A DNA stretch of 64,000 bases from Bacillota bacterium. Its GTDB lineage: Bacteria > Bacillota > Bacilli > Paenibacillales > NBRC-103111. The stretch is from positions 124,001 through 188,000 of the forward strand of contig JAEWGW010000003.1 of assembly GCA_023388055.1 (NCBI GenBank), read 5' to 3'. Position 1 is the first letter of the stretch; each line of letters opens with the position of its first letter. The notes beneath the pieces are model-generated. The model ran no database searches. It saw only the letters and a list, made by a program, of their open reading frames with translations, and was not told where the DNA came from. Shown piece by piece: positions 1 to 8,727 of this stretch. The position numbers were made by a program, and so were the translations under genes.

Positions 1-1059
1 ATCCGGGTTGGTCATGAATTTCAGCAGCTCCACCGCTTCTGTGTAGTTGGGCGAATCCTTCATGACGGTATAAGCGGCATATCCCAGGGTTGTGCCGGGA
101 CCGTTGGGGCCTGCGGGCAGCGGGGCGATATCCCATTCGAAATCCTTCACCGCCTTGGCCTTGCCCATATAGCTGAACAACTCCTTCTGCATGGCGATTT
201 TGCCGGTATCGAAGGTGGTCTGGTCGCCGGGTTTGGGATGGACCTTATCCTTGAAGATCATGTCGGAGTAGCTTTGTAAGGCCAGCTCTCCTTCCTTGGA
301 ATTCAAAGTGAAGGTATTCCCGTCCGGGCTGAATATGGAGGCGCCGTAGGCATTAAAATGAGATTGCAGGGCATCCGGCCAGTTCTGCCAGCCGTTGCGG
401 ACGAAGTTGACGCCATACACACCTTTGGAGGAATCCGTCAGGGCTTTGGCGGCCTTCAGCATTTCGTCATATGTCCATTTGCCCTGCTTGTAAAGCTCGG
501 TGGGTGTTGGCAGATTCTTCGCCTTAAACAGAGTCTTGTTGTAATAGATCATCATCGGCGGGGTGGAAAAGGGAATGCCGTACACCTTGTTGTCCTTGGT
601 CACCAGATTCAGCGTACTGGGGATCACATCCTCGAACTTGTAGGCGCTGTCCTTCTTAAGCGGCTCCAAATCCGCCAGCTGTCCGCCGGCCAGGAATTGG
701 GGAATCATCCGTTCCGCCAGCCAGGCAATATCCGGGGCCGACTTGGAGGCGGTCATAATGGAGAGCTTCTGCTGGTAATCAGCAAAGGGAATGGTCACAA
801 TTTCCACCGACACATGCGGATGGGTTTCCTTGTACTTGGCGATGATGTCCTCGTACATCTTCTTGTGGGTGTCATTGCCCCAAAAGCTGAACTTCAGGCT
901 TACGTTCTTGGCGGGCGCCTGGGTGGCGGCAGTGCTTGCCCCCGGTGCGGCCGTGCCTGGCGCCGTTGAGGCGGACGGAGTGGCGGTATTGCCTCCGCAC
1001 GCAGTCAACGCAAGGACAAACGGCATAACAGCAAAAGCGGATTTCCATTTCAGGGTCAT
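1..1059 (-). CDS. Sugar ABC transporter substrate-binding lipoprotein (C-terminus cut by window edge)
   Basis: This is an extracellular binding protein of the family 1 (MsmE/CUT1-like) type. It should capture a sugar outside the membrane and hand it to an ABC permease. The visible part is 353 residues. It starts with a lipoprotein signal peptide ending in the lipobox LTAC followed by GG, then a Ser/Thr/Ala/Pro-rich linker, then a typical binding-protein fold with SFWGND near the start of the mature domain and NKTLFKAKNLPTP in the middle. The start at 1059 directly precedes the signal peptide. The reading frame is open to base 1, so the C-terminus lies outside. It is downstream of and on the same strand as a YesM/YesN pair, a common Paenibacillus arrangement for sensing and importing one carbohydrate. 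The substrate cannot be told. Confidence 0.9.
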   Translation of the reverse strand, partial: MTLKWKSAFAVMPFVLALTACGGNTATPSASTAPGTAAPGASTAATQAPAKNVSLKFSFWGNDTHKKMYEDIIAKYKETHPHVSVEIVTIPFADYQQKLSIMTASKSAPDIAWLAERMIPQFLAGGQLADLEPLKKDSAYKFEDVIPSTLNLVTKDNKVYGIPFSTPPMMIYYNKTLFKAKNLPTPTELYKQGKWTYDEMLKAAKALTDSSKGVYGVNFVRNGWQNWPDALQSHFNAYGASIFSPDGNTFTLNSKEGELALQSYSDMIFKDKVHPKPGDQTTFDTGKIAMQKELFSYMGKAKAVKDFEWDIAPLPAGPNGPGTTLGYAAYTVMKDSPNYTEAVELLKFMTNPD

Positions 1060-1085
1060 CGTCCCAATCCCCTTTATCTTGTTTT

Positions 1086-1099
1086 TATAAGCGCTTACA
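1086..1099. promoter_or_regulatory. Catabolite-responsive element (cre), CcpA-type
   Basis: The 14-mer TATAAGCGCTTACA matches the cre consensus TGWAAGCGNTTWCA at 13 of 14 positions and lies 27 bases upstream of the binding-lipoprotein start codon. By analogy with CcpA targets in Bacillus it would repress or modulate this gene when glucose is present. Confidence 0.65.
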
Positions 1100-1155
1100 T
1101 TCTCATTATAGGGAATCCGGGAAACCGGCATAATGGTGCGGAATGCAGAAAAGGT

Positions 1156-1890
1156 TCAAATTGTATCGGGATTTTCCCGGTACTCCGAGGGGGTAGCCCC
1201 GACGCTTTGTTTGAAGATGGCCAGAAAATACTTCACATTGGGATAACCGGACAAAGGCGCGATATCCTGCACTCTCATCCGCGTTTCCCGCAGCAGCTGC
1301 TTGGCCCGTTCGATCCGCATCCGGGTGACGTAATCGGACAGGTTCTGCCCGGTTTCCGACTTGAACAGGGCGGAGAGATACCGGTGGTTCAGGTGCACCT
1401 GTCCGGCCAATAGCTGCAGGGAAATATCCTGATCCAGCTGCGCGGTGATCATCTCCTTGACCCTCCGGATCACCTGCCGCTCCTCCTGTGCCCGGGCCGG
1501 AGCCGTCTCCGCCTCTCCCCCCAGCCGCTTCCGCAGGCGCTCCACCACCCGGGCCAGCTCCACCGTCTCCACGGGCTTCAAGAGATAATCCACCGCCCCG
1601 AAACGAATAGCCTCCCGGGCATACTCAAAATCGCTGTACCCGCTGATAATCACCACCGGCAATTCGGGATGCAGGGCCGCCAGACGCCGGAGCAGCTCGA
1701 TGCCGCCCATCTCCCCCATCCGGATATCCGTCAGAACCGCGTCTGCCCGGCTGGACTTGAGCCAATCCAGGGCTTCCTTGCCGTTGGCCGCCTCCCCCGC
1801 CACCTTAACACCGCCGATTACATTCTCCAGCACCCGCCGAAACCCGCTGCGCAGGTTCGCCTCATCCTCCACCAGCAGAATTCTGAGCAT
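1156..1890 (-). CDS. YesN-type response regulator with AraC DNA-binding domain
   Basis: Two-component response regulator of 244 residues. The N-terminal receiver domain begins LRILLVEDE, has the phospho-acceptor Asp in LTDIRM and the conserved Lys in YLLKPV. The C-terminal AraC/XylS helix-turn-helix pair includes HLNHRYLSALFK and the ending TPSEYR. The start at 1890 is chosen because GGGAGGAGGGG lies just upstream and the receiver fold begins there; the frame is open further upstream but codes nothing sensible. The first 29 bases overlap the end of the histidine kinase gene, so the two are translationally coupled. It probably controls the binding-protein gene that follows on the same strand. 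Confidence 0.93.
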   Translation of the reverse strand: MLRILLVEDEANLRSGFRRVLENVIGGVKVAGEAANGKEALDWLKSSRADAVLTDIRMGEMGGIELLRRLAALHPELPVVIISGYSDFEYAREAIRFGAVDYLLKPVETVELARVVERLRKRLGGEAETAPARAQEERQVIRRVKEMITAQLDQDISLQLLAGQVHLNHRYLSALFKSETGQNLSDYVTRMRIERAKQLLRETRMRVQDIAPLSGYPNVKYFLAIFKQSVGATPSEYRENPDTI

Positions 1891-3637
1891 ACTGCCCCTC
1901 CTCCCATTGCAGGGGAATCCGGATCCGGAAGGATGCCCCGCCTTGTTTATTTTCATTAAAATCCAGCCCGTACGGCTGTCCGTAGAGAAGCCGCAGCCGT
2001 TCGTTGACATTGCGCAGGGCGAAGCCCTTCAGCCGCCTGCCGAAGGAGCCCGCCCGCCGCTCCAGAGTCCGGGGCTGCCTCAGCATCCGCCGCAGCTCCT
2101 CCTGCTTCCCCGCCGGAAGACCGGCCCCGTCATCCGCCACCTCCACCACCAGATCCTCCCCGGCCGAATAAGCCCGGATGCAAATATGAAGCGGCCGCTC
2201 CTGCATGCCGTGTTCGATGGCATTTTCCACCAGAGGCTGAAGAATCAGCTTCGGCAGAAGACAGGCCTCCAGGCTGAAGTCGGAATGGATATCCATGGAG
2301 AGCCGTTCCCCCAGCCGGAAGGACTGGATGCGCAGATACGCCTCGGCAAACTGCAGTTCATCCTCGAGACGAACCAGCCGCTCCGAACGGTCCACATTGT
2401 ACCTGAGCAGCCGCCCCAGGCTGACCACCGCCTCCGACAGCTCCATGCTGCCCTGCTCCAGCGCCTTCAGGTTAATGGATTCCAGGGTATTGTAAATAAA
2501 ATGGGGATTGATCTGGGCCTCCAGGGCACTGAGCTGGGCTTCCTTGTCCCGCAGCTCGCTTTCGTACACCTGATGCACCAGTCTGTCCAGCTCCGCCACC
2601 ATGGTATTGAAGCCCTCGGTTAAGAGGCCGATCTCGTCCCTTGTGGTCACCTTGGCGCGCTCCCGAAGCTCTCCCCGCTGCACCTTCCTCATAACGGCTG
2701 CAAGATGCCGGATGGGTTTGGTGAGTTTGGCGGTGAGCAGCCCTGAAAGCAGGAAAGCCAGCAGCAAGGCGGCAGCGGAGACGATGAGGGTATAACGGAT
2801 CAGGGATTGGGCATTTTTCTTCAAATCCGCCTCCGGCACCAGCACCTTCACCACCATACCGGACAAAGGGGAGGCTTGCTCCGCCGTCAGGAACAGCTGC
2901 CGGTCGGGAGCACCCGCCGTTTCCGGGGACTGGCCGGAGGCATAGAGGCTGCCGCCCGTGGCATCCGAAATGAGGATCACCGTGCCCGGCCGATACTCCT
3001 CAATGCCGAACACGCTGGCGAAGCTCCGTTGGGTCAGGTCGATCTTAATGATGCCCAGATGGCGGTGGGTCTGCGGATCGCGGATAACCCGGGCCAGGGA
3101 AATCACCGTCCGTTCGCCGGAAATATAATATTTGGCGCTGTGGGGCGGAATGGCGACAATGGCCCCATCGGCGTCTGCCACCTCCGTCATCCAGGGTGTG
3201 GCCTCCGGCTCCCAGATTTTCTGCACTGCGTTGTCCGTATTGGTAAACAGCACCCCGTCCGGCGTAAACACCAGGATGTTCTGGATCTCCGACCGGTCGG
3301 AGGCAAGGGAGGAGATAAGCAGGCTCATTTTGTTGATCTCCTCAAACGGAACGAAGCTGCCCGACCGGGCTCCGCTGTGGCTCCGGAGAATTTCCATGGC
3401 CGACGGGTCATAATAGGGGGCCGCTGTCAGCCGCTCCATCTCTCGGTAATACCGGTCGATGCTGTTGACCATCTGGCCGGCGATCTGGCCGGTATACAGA
3501 TTGGCATCCCGCTCCACCTGATCCATGTACTGCCGGTAGGTGAGCATGCCGATCAGCAGCAGCGGCACCGTAATCACCAGGCTGAAGAACAGAATAAATT
3601 TCAACCGCAGCGGAATAAACAACCGGTTGGTTCGCAT
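1862..3637 (-). CDS. YesM-type sensor histidine kinase
   Basis: Membrane sensor kinase of 591 residues. A transmembrane helix near residues 12-32 is followed by an extracellular sensor region of about 250 residues, a second membrane helix near residue 285, a HAMP linker (TKPIRHL), the His_kinase domain with the phosphorylated His in INPHFIYNTLE, and an ATPase domain with QPLVENAIEHG and DDGAGL. This is the LytS/YesM family, which senses extracellular carbohydrate and phosphorylates a YesN partner. The partner is the overlapping downstream gene. The start has a very strong ribosome site, AAAGGAGGT. The upstream gap holds a 50-bp-phased repeat. Confidence 0.93.
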   Translation of the reverse strand: MRTNRLFIPLRLKFILFFSLVITVPLLLIGMLTYRQYMDQVERDANLYTGQIAGQMVNSIDRYYREMERLTAAPYYDPSAMEILRSHSGARSGSFVPFEEINKMSLLISSLASDRSEIQNILVFTPDGVLFTNTDNAVQKIWEPEATPWMTEVADADGAIVAIPPHSAKYYISGERTVISLARVIRDPQTHRHLGIIKIDLTQRSFASVFGIEEYRPGTVILISDATGGSLYASGQSPETAGAPDRQLFLTAEQASPLSGMVVKVLVPEADLKKNAQSLIRYTLIVSAAALLLAFLLSGLLTAKLTKPIRHLAAVMRKVQRGELRERAKVTTRDEIGLLTEGFNTMVAELDRLVHQVYESELRDKEAQLSALEAQINPHFIYNTLESINLKALEQGSMELSEAVVSLGRLLRYNVDRSERLVRLEDELQFAEAYLRIQSFRLGERLSMDIHSDFSLEACLLPKLILQPLVENAIEHGMQERPLHICIRAYSAGEDLVVEVADDGAGLPAGKQEELRRMLRQPRTLERRAGSFGRRLKGFALRNVNERLRLLYGQPYGLDFNENKQGGASFRIRIPLQWEEGQYAQNSAGGG

Positions 3638-3736
3638 CCGTTATACCTCCTTTCTCCTCCGCGTCACCGTCTTGCACCACCAACTAATCTCATTTGTCCC
3701 GGAACCCTGCGTCACCGCCTGGCACCATCAGCTATC

Positions 3737-3914
3737 GGACACACAGGCCGTTATTTGGCTGAAATACGCGTTTCTGATGGTTTTGTGGACACAGGGTACG
3801 CTATTTCCTCTACAGCACGCCTAAACCACCTCGTTTCTGACAAATAGCGGCTTCTGTGTCCGTGAAAACCCAAAACCACCGTTTCTCGGCACAATAGCGG
3901 ATTCTGTGTCCGTT
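3737..3914. repeat. Phased repeat element A (two direct plus two inverted copies, 50-bp step)
   Basis: The word GGACACA is at 3737-3743 and again at 3787-3793, exactly 50 bases later. Its reverse complement TGTGTCC is at 3855-3861 and 3905-3911, again exactly 50 bases apart. The similarity extends past the word: the copies share about 22 bases, for example GGACACAGGGTACGCTATTT against AAATAGCGGCTTCTGTGTCC. The filler between copies is also weakly repeated (GTTTCTGATGGTTTTG and its inverse). It lies between two genes read on the minus strand, upstream of the histidine kinase. No coding potential is seen. Confidence 0.85.
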
Positions 3915-3930
3915 AGGAGGACACCATGCC

Positions 3931-3965
3931 CAAAAAGCTGCCAGCCTAGGGCGGGCAGCTTCTTC
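3931..3965 (-). terminator. Rho-independent terminator of the FAD oxidoreductase gene
   Basis: Read on the minus strand, AAGCTGCC and GGCAGCTT form a stem around a short loop and are followed by a T run (GCTTTTTGGG). It lies about 80 bases past the stop of the FAD oxidoreductase gene. Confidence 0.7.
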
Positions 3966-3976
3966 GCCTTGCGGCC

Positions 3977-4036
3977 GTCATGCATTTGTGGCCGTCATGC
4001 ATTCGCTTGCTGTCATGCATTTGCTTGCTGTCAAAC
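3977..4036. repeat. Short tandem repeat, 17-18 bp unit, three copies plus a partial
   Basis: GTCATGCAT recurs at 3977, 3994 and 4012, with a partial fourth copy (GTCAAACG) at 4030, giving a period of 17-18 bases. It sits immediately downstream of the FAD oxidoreductase stop codon, between that stop and its terminator. Confidence 0.7.
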
Positions 4037-4043
4037 GTGCAAC

Positions 4044-5387
4044 TCAATCCAGAATGGCTCCTTGAAGGCGCAAGTGCCGCTGAAGCTCCGCCACGGAGAT
4101 GTCCCGCGGCGAGATGCCACCCTCCGCAGCCAGCGCCGCGGCCACTCCCGCCGCCTGCCCGGTGGCCATACAGCTGGGTGTCAGCCGGGTGGTGCCCAGG
4201 GCTTCGTGAGAGGTGGAGATGCACCGTCCCGCGGCCAGCAGATTGCCGGCACCTTGGGCAATCAAGCTCCGGTAAGGAATATCGTAGGCGCCGTCGCCCT
4301 TCACCCATTCGCTTTTGACTCCTTGGCCTGTGGGATCGTGAATGTCCACCGGATAGCCGCTGCGGGCAATGGCATCCTCGAACCGGCGGCCGCTGACCAC
4401 ATCCTCTGTACCCAGCACATAATCCCCCTGGACGCGGCGGCTTTCCCGAACCCCGATCTGGGCGCCCATCTGGCTGATGGAGGCTTGTTCGAAACCTGGC
4501 AGACTCCGCCGCATAAAATCCGCCACCATCAGCGCTTGGCGTCTTCCCTCCGCCTCCGCCCGGGACAGGTCCTCCGCCAGCGTGCCGTCCAGCCCCTGCA
4601 CCCGGGTGGTATTCACCAGCACCTCATCCGCCTCGGGACCGGCGAAGAACAGCACCTGATCCCGGTTGATGGGCAGGTCTGCCTCCTTCCAGTGGCGGTA
4701 GAAGCCACAGATGCCTGTTAAGGGCAACCCGGGAAGCTCCTCCACCGGAGTCCGTTTGTAGAATTCCTCCGGATGCTCCAGCATGTAGGCCTTGACCTTG
4801 GCCAGATCCACCCCGCGCATGCGGAATTTCAACGTCATGGGCTGGGCCTTGCCATCACTGTCCCGGCCTTTCAGGCAGGGCACGCCGGCCAGGTGGGCCA
4901 CATCCGCATCGCCAGTGGCATCGACAAATACCTTGCCCGCCACCTCCACAGGTCCTGATTTGGTGGTTAACCCCAAAGCTCTGATTCGGCCATTCTCTGC
5001 GGACACCCGGTCAATGAAGCTGTGGAGCAGTACCTTCACGCCCGCTTCCTCCAGCATGTCCAGCGCCAGCACCTGGAACACCTCCAGCCGAAATGGGGTC
5101 AGGGTTTTGGTGAACCCGACGGTGTCCCGCATATGACCGGGGGAGGCTCCCCGCTGCTGTAGCCGGTCCACGATCTCCTGGGCGAGTCCGGCAATCACCT
5201 GCTTGCCCTCCAGGGTGTGGAAGGTCATCCATGGGTATACCAGCGCCGCCGAGGTCATCCCCCCGATAAACCCGTAGCGCTCCACCAGCACGGTGCTCCT
5301 TCCCATCCTGGCAGCGGCCACCGCTGCACACAAGCCTGCCGGGCCTCCACCCGCTACCACTACATCCGCTTCTATCCGATGAGACAT
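4044..5387 (-). CDS. FAD-dependent oxidoreductase (FAD_oxidored family)
   Basis: A 447-residue flavoprotein. The N-terminus holds the dinucleotide-binding motif VVAGGGPAGLCAA and the following MGRSTVLVER with the ribose-binding Glu. FVDATGDADVAHLAG is the second conserved FAD segment typical of this family, and the C-terminus has a CISTSHEALGTTRL segment. Family members oxidise or reduce small organic substrates; the true substrate is not known. The start follows GGAGGGAAAAACA. A cre-like box lies 42 bases upstream, suggesting the gene belongs to carbon metabolism, perhaps with the nearby sugar-uptake genes. It is on the same strand as the sensor kinase but separated from it by a terminator and repeat element A. 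Confidence 0.85.
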   Translation of the reverse strand: MSHRIEADVVVAGGGPAGLCAAVAAARMGRSTVLVERYGFIGGMTSAALVYPWMTFHTLEGKQVIAGLAQEIVDRLQQRGASPGHMRDTVGFTKTLTPFRLEVFQVLALDMLEEAGVKVLLHSFIDRVSAENGRIRALGLTTKSGPVEVAGKVFVDATGDADVAHLAGVPCLKGRDSDGKAQPMTLKFRMRGVDLAKVKAYMLEHPEEFYKRTPVEELPGLPLTGICGFYRHWKEADLPINRDQVLFFAGPEADEVLVNTTRVQGLDGTLAEDLSRAEAEGRRQALMVADFMRRSLPGFEQASISQMGAQIGVRESRRVQGDYVLGTEDVVSGRRFEDAIARSGYPVDIHDPTGQGVKSEWVKGDGAYDIPYRSLIAQGAGNLLAAGRCISTSHEALGTTRLTPSCMATGQAAGVAAALAAEGGISPRDISVAELQRHLRLQGAILD

Positions 5388-5428
5388 TGTTTTTCCCTCC
5401 GTTCTTTGCCTTCTAAGCTTAACACAAA

Positions 5429-5442
5429 GAAAAGCGCTTACA
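5429..5442. promoter_or_regulatory. Probable cre (CcpA) box
   Basis: GAAAAGCGCTTACA matches 12 of 14 positions of the cre consensus with an intact AAGCGCTT core. It is 42 bases upstream of the FAD oxidoreductase start and about 170 bases upstream of the divergent secreted-protein gene, so it could act on either. Confidence 0.5.
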
Positions 5443-5614
5443 ATAATGATTATATAACCATTCCCTTTCCAGCAAAAGGCTGCAGAATGCAGATCTGGTA
5501 CGGTTGGTATCGATTCGCGTTAAACAAAAACCAGCTCCCAGCAACAGGAAAATCCGTGGTAAGCAGCGAATAAGATACGAAATACCATTTCCCCCAAAAA
5601 AGGAGTTCCTCTCC

Positions 5615-6826
5615 ATGAAAATGAAGCTCTTTATGAGCCTATTCCTTGTGCTGATACTTGCTCCTTCGGCCTCTATCCGGGCGGCAGACAGGGTCACTAC
5701 CGAGGCGTCGTCCACCGCGCTGATTCAGGTCCACGGATTACCGCCGGAAGCTTTACGCATCCCCGCTTCCATTTCAATTTCAGAATCCACCCCTTTTTAC
5801 AACCATCCGGACGATTCGTTAACAGGAAATTCCGAGGGCCTGTTGGCACCCCAGGAGGGAATCCGTGTACTGTTGGCCGACCCCGGCTGGGCCAGGGGCC
5901 ACTGCTGGTGGAAGATTGAGACTTACCTGGGTCCCAAATGGATACATCCGGAGCCGTGGACGGTAGATACCCCTCCCCCGGAGAAGATTACCCTGTTTAC
6001 AGACACCCCCATCTACGCGGACAAGGATAACTCTGCGGAACCCACGGCGGTGCTGTCTCCCCAGGATATCCAGGTGACTGGTGCGGAGAAGCAGTGGTTT
6101 TACAGCAATAATGATGAGGAACTGAAGTGGGTGCGCATTCAAACCTCCTGGCTCGGGGAACAATGGGTGCATCTGCCTGTGCGGAGAATCGGCTATATGC
6201 TGCCAGTGGACAGCTATTCTTTTCTGGATATGCACTACCTGTTGAACGATCCCACGTATAACGGGCCAACAGCCAGCCGGGCCGGGCATATGTTCAAATA
6301 TTGGGGACGGGAAACCGTTCATGTCACAGGTGAGTATGCCAATGTGTATCAGGACACAGGGTACCGGGTTGAAACCCCGTTCGGGATCAAATATATCAAA
6401 GAACAGGGCACCCCCGTAGTGCGGGAGGAGCGGAAGCTGGAACTGAAGTCGGCAACGCCTATTTTTCCCATCCCTCATTCCCCTATTGGTCCCGCTCCAG
6501 TTCTGCCTCCGCAAACCGTCGCCAGCTTCGAACGGACGGTAGAGGGCAGCATGTATCATATCCGCACAAGCTGGGGGGATGTGTGGGTGAACCCGGAGAT
6601 ATCTGAACCGTTAGATACAATTCCATTGGATGGCAGCCTCCGTCTTTCGGGGCGCCATACCTTGTACCAGCTTCCATTCGCCAACTTTCCTACGGAGTTT
6701 GCACTGGACGGCCAGGATATCCGGCCAACCGCCTCATGGACCGATCCAAGCGGAGCGGTGTGGTACCGTCTGGACAGCACTGACGGCACGAAATGGGTGA
6801 AACAGGAGCAGGATATATATTCATAA
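5615..6826 (+). CDS. Secreted protein with tandem SH3-like (GW-like) modules
   Basis: A 403-residue exported protein of unknown function. The signal peptide begins MKMKLFMSLFLVLILAPSAS and is cut near AAD. The mature part is made of about five repeats of 60-80 residues, each ending in a Trp-containing strand: KWIHPEPW, QWVHLPV, VWVNPEI and KWVKQEQ. This pattern is that of bacterial SH3-like or GW modules, which bind cell-wall polymers. The start at 5615 was chosen for the AAGGAG site 10 bases upstream and the signal peptide; the frame is open further upstream without a signal. A cell-wall-binding role is inference. No catalytic motif was seen. Confidence 0.8.
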   Translation: MKMKLFMSLFLVLILAPSASIRAADRVTTEASSTALIQVHGLPPEALRIPASISISESTPFYNHPDDSLTGNSEGLLAPQEGIRVLLADPGWARGHCWWKIETYLGPKWIHPEPWTVDTPPPEKITLFTDTPIYADKDNSAEPTAVLSPQDIQVTGAEKQWFYSNNDEELKWVRIQTSWLGEQWVHLPVRRIGYMLPVDSYSFLDMHYLLNDPTYNGPTASRAGHMFKYWGRETVHVTGEYANVYQDTGYRVETPFGIKYIKEQGTPVVREERKLELKSATPIFPIPHSPIGPAPVLPPQTVASFERTVEGSMYHIRTSWGDVWVNPEISEPLDTIPLDGSLRLSGRHTLYQLPFANFPTEFALDGQDIRPTASWTDPSGAVWYRLDSTDGTKWVKQEQDIYS

Positions 6827-6832
6827 AGATGC

Positions 6833-6875
6833 AAAAACGCCCCAAAGGCTGCCAGCGGCAGCAGGGGCGTTTTTA
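6833..6875. terminator. Rho-independent terminator
   Basis: AAAACGCCCC and GGGGCGTTTTT pair around a GC-rich inner hairpin (GCTGCCAGCGGCAGC). The run of T on the plus strand ends transcription of the SH3-like gene; the A run on the left side would let it work from the other direction too. Confidence 0.85.
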
Positions 6876-6944
6876 TGTTTCCCACCCTCATCAGGGGGCA
6901 AATTTGCTCCATTAGCCTTCACCATTCCATGAATTCCTATCTCC

Positions 6945-6973
6945 TTGAGCCGTGTTTCTGTTTCAGGTATGCT
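6945..6973 (+). promoter_or_regulatory. SigA-type promoter of the metallo-beta-lactamase-fold gene
   Basis: TTGAGC (-35) and TATGCT (-10) are separated by 17 bases. Transcription would begin near 6980, leaving only a very short leader before the coding start. Confidence 0.45.
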
Positions 6974-6991
6974 TAGAATAGCTCTTATGAA

Positions 6992-8104
6992 ATGAGGGAT
7001 ACCACAGTGACAATTTTATTGGGTACAGGTTTGGTCTTATTGGCGTTTAGTCTGGTTTTGCGGCTGTATCCCCCGCTGGGGGCAAAAGCGGCAGGGAACA
7101 GGCTGCAAACAGTCCGCGGCTCCGCCCATTATGTGAAGAATAAATTTGTTAATCTGATTCCGACCAGCATGAGCACCGGCCTCCGGGATATGCTGTCCAC
7201 TGTGAAGGAGATGATCCGGGGTATCCCCGACAGCCGGCCCCAACCGGGAATCACTGCCGGGAAGCTGAACCCTGCCGACGTGGTGAATCCCAAGGAATCC
7301 AAGGTCATTTGGCTGGGGCACTCCTCCCTGCTGGTGCAGATCAACGGATTGACTCTATTGCTTGATCCCATGTTCGGCACTGCGCCTTCCCCCGTCCCCT
7401 TCGTCGGCGGCAAACGGTACAGCCCCGCACCGCCGGTGGATGTGAATGCCTTGCCTCCGATAGATGCCGTGCTCCTGTCCCACGACCACTACGATCATCT
7501 GGATTATGGAACTATCCGCAGGCTGCACCGGAAGGTTGGGCATTTTTATGTGCCGCTTGGAGTCGGCGCTCATCTGGAACGGTGGGGTGTGCCCGCCGCC
7601 AAAATTACCGAAACCGATTGGTGGGACGAGCTGGAGCTGAAGGGTTTGAAGCTGCGCTGCACCCCCTCCCGACACTTCTCGGGCAGAAGCCTGACGGACC
7701 GCAATGCCACCCTTTGGTGCTCCTGGGTTCTGGAGGGAGAGCAGGAAAAGATCTTTTTCAGCGGAGACAGCGGGTACGGGCCCCATTTCCGGGAGATTGG
7801 CAAACGCTACGGCCCCTTCGATCTGACCCTGATGGAATGCGGCCAATACAACGAACGGTGGGAAGCCATCCACATGCTGCCGGAGCAGACCGTTTTGGCC
7901 CATCAGGAAGTAGGCGGCAAGCTGCTGCTACCCATCCACTGGGGTGCGTTCACCCTGTCCCTGCATGCGTGGAACGAACCTGTGGAGCGTGCCGCTGCCG
8001 CAGCGGATAAGCAGGGTGTTCCCATGGTTACCCCGCGGATCGGGGAACCGGTGCTGTTGGGAGGCACGTCGCAGCCGTCCACCCGGTGGTGGCGGAATAC
8101 ATGA
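6992..8104 (+). CDS. Membrane-anchored metallo-beta-lactamase-fold hydrolase (COG2220, NAPE-PLD/UlaG-like)
   Basis: A 370-residue protein with one N-terminal membrane helix (VTILLGTGLVLLAFSLVL) and a metal-dependent hydrolase domain. Metal ligands are visible in SHDHYDHLD, in SRHFSGRS, in SGDSGYGPHF and in PIHWGAF. The segment WLGHSSLLVQ is typical of the COG2220 family, which includes phospholipase-D-like and lactonase-like enzymes. The substrate is unknown. The ATG at 6992 lacks a good ribosome site; the in-frame GTG at 7007 has GAGGGA seven bases upstream and may be the true start, with little effect on the product. The gene appears monocistronic. Confidence 0.88.
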   Translation: MRDTTVTILLGTGLVLLAFSLVLRLYPPLGAKAAGNRLQTVRGSAHYVKNKFVNLIPTSMSTGLRDMLSTVKEMIRGIPDSRPQPGITAGKLNPADVVNPKESKVIWLGHSSLLVQINGLTLLLDPMFGTAPSPVPFVGGKRYSPAPPVDVNALPPIDAVLLSHDHYDHLDYGTIRRLHRKVGHFYVPLGVGAHLERWGVPAAKITETDWWDELELKGLKLRCTPSRHFSGRSLTDRNATLWCSWVLEGEQEKIFFSGDSGYGPHFREIGKRYGPFDLTLMECGQYNERWEAIHMLPEQTVLAHQEVGGKLLLPIHWGAFTLSLHAWNEPVERAAAAADKQGVPMVTPRIGEPVLLGGTSQPSTRWWRNT

Positions 8105-8117
8105 GCAGCACCAAGAA

Positions 8118-8156
8118 CCCGGGTTACCTTGGAGAAGGCGGCCCGGGCCTTTTTTT
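8118..8156 (+). terminator. Rho-independent terminator
   Basis: CCCGGGTT and GGCCCGGG form an eight-pair stem with two wobble pairs, followed by a run of seven T. It lies 14 bases after the hydrolase stop. Confidence 0.6.
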
Positions 8157-8313
8157 ACCTCCTAATTGAAACCCGCTTCTCATCTGCACCGTAAAAGATA
8201 ACAGCTACAAACCGGTGAACTTCCCCTCAGGTACGGAGCGCAAAATGGCCCGTCATCGGATACCGGTTTTGGATATATAATTGGGTACATGATATCCCCA
8301 AGGAGGTCTTTAC

Positions 8314-8679
8314 ATGTCCGAATCCGCAACTATTCTGCAATGGACCCTGATCGCCGAATGTCCCATCCCCGCTGATGTGAACGAGCTGCTGGTGAACGGA
8401 GAGGTGCCTGTCGCCGCTTACAAAACGCTGCGGGACAGTGCTGTGTTTACCAACAAACGTCTGATTGTCCGGGATGCCCAGGGTTTAACGGGCAAGAAGG
8501 TGGAAATTTACTCTCTGCCCTACTCCTCCATCAACATGTGGTCCACGGAAAATGCCGGGCGGCTGGACTTCAACTCCGAGGTGGAGCTGTGGACCCGGGC
8601 CGGTCACATCAAGGTAAAGCTGCAAAAGGGCGTGGACATCCGCCGGTTCGATAAGCTGATTGCCAATGCTTTGCTGTAA
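8314..8679 (+). CDS. PH-domain protein (bacterial PH domain, bPH_1 type)
   Basis: A small cytoplasmic protein of 121 residues that is almost wholly one bacterial pleckstrin-homology domain. The diagnostic features are AVFTNKRLIVRD, which forms the central strands, and YSLPYSSINMW, followed by strands ending in the helix RRFDKLIANALL. Such proteins are common in Bacillota; their ligand is unknown. An AAGGAGGT site lies seven bases upstream of the ATG, and TATAAT at 8276-8281 could be the -10 box, although I see no matching -35. It stands alone between two gaps. Confidence 0.85.
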   Translation: MSESATILQWTLIAECPIPADVNELLVNGEVPVAAYKTLRDSAVFTNKRLIVRDAQGLTGKKVEIYSLPYSSINMWSTENAGRLDFNSEVELWTRAGHIKVKLQKGVDIRRFDKLIANALL

Positions 8680-8727
8680 GCTGGGTTACGCCCCTGGGGG
8701 AAGCACGCCAAAGCTCCCGCCGCAGAT

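Noticed and set aside
358..1090. Plus-strand open frames at the left edge
   Set aside because: They are mirror frames of the minus-strand binding-lipoprotein gene, which has a signal peptide, lipobox and family motifs; the plus-strand products look random.
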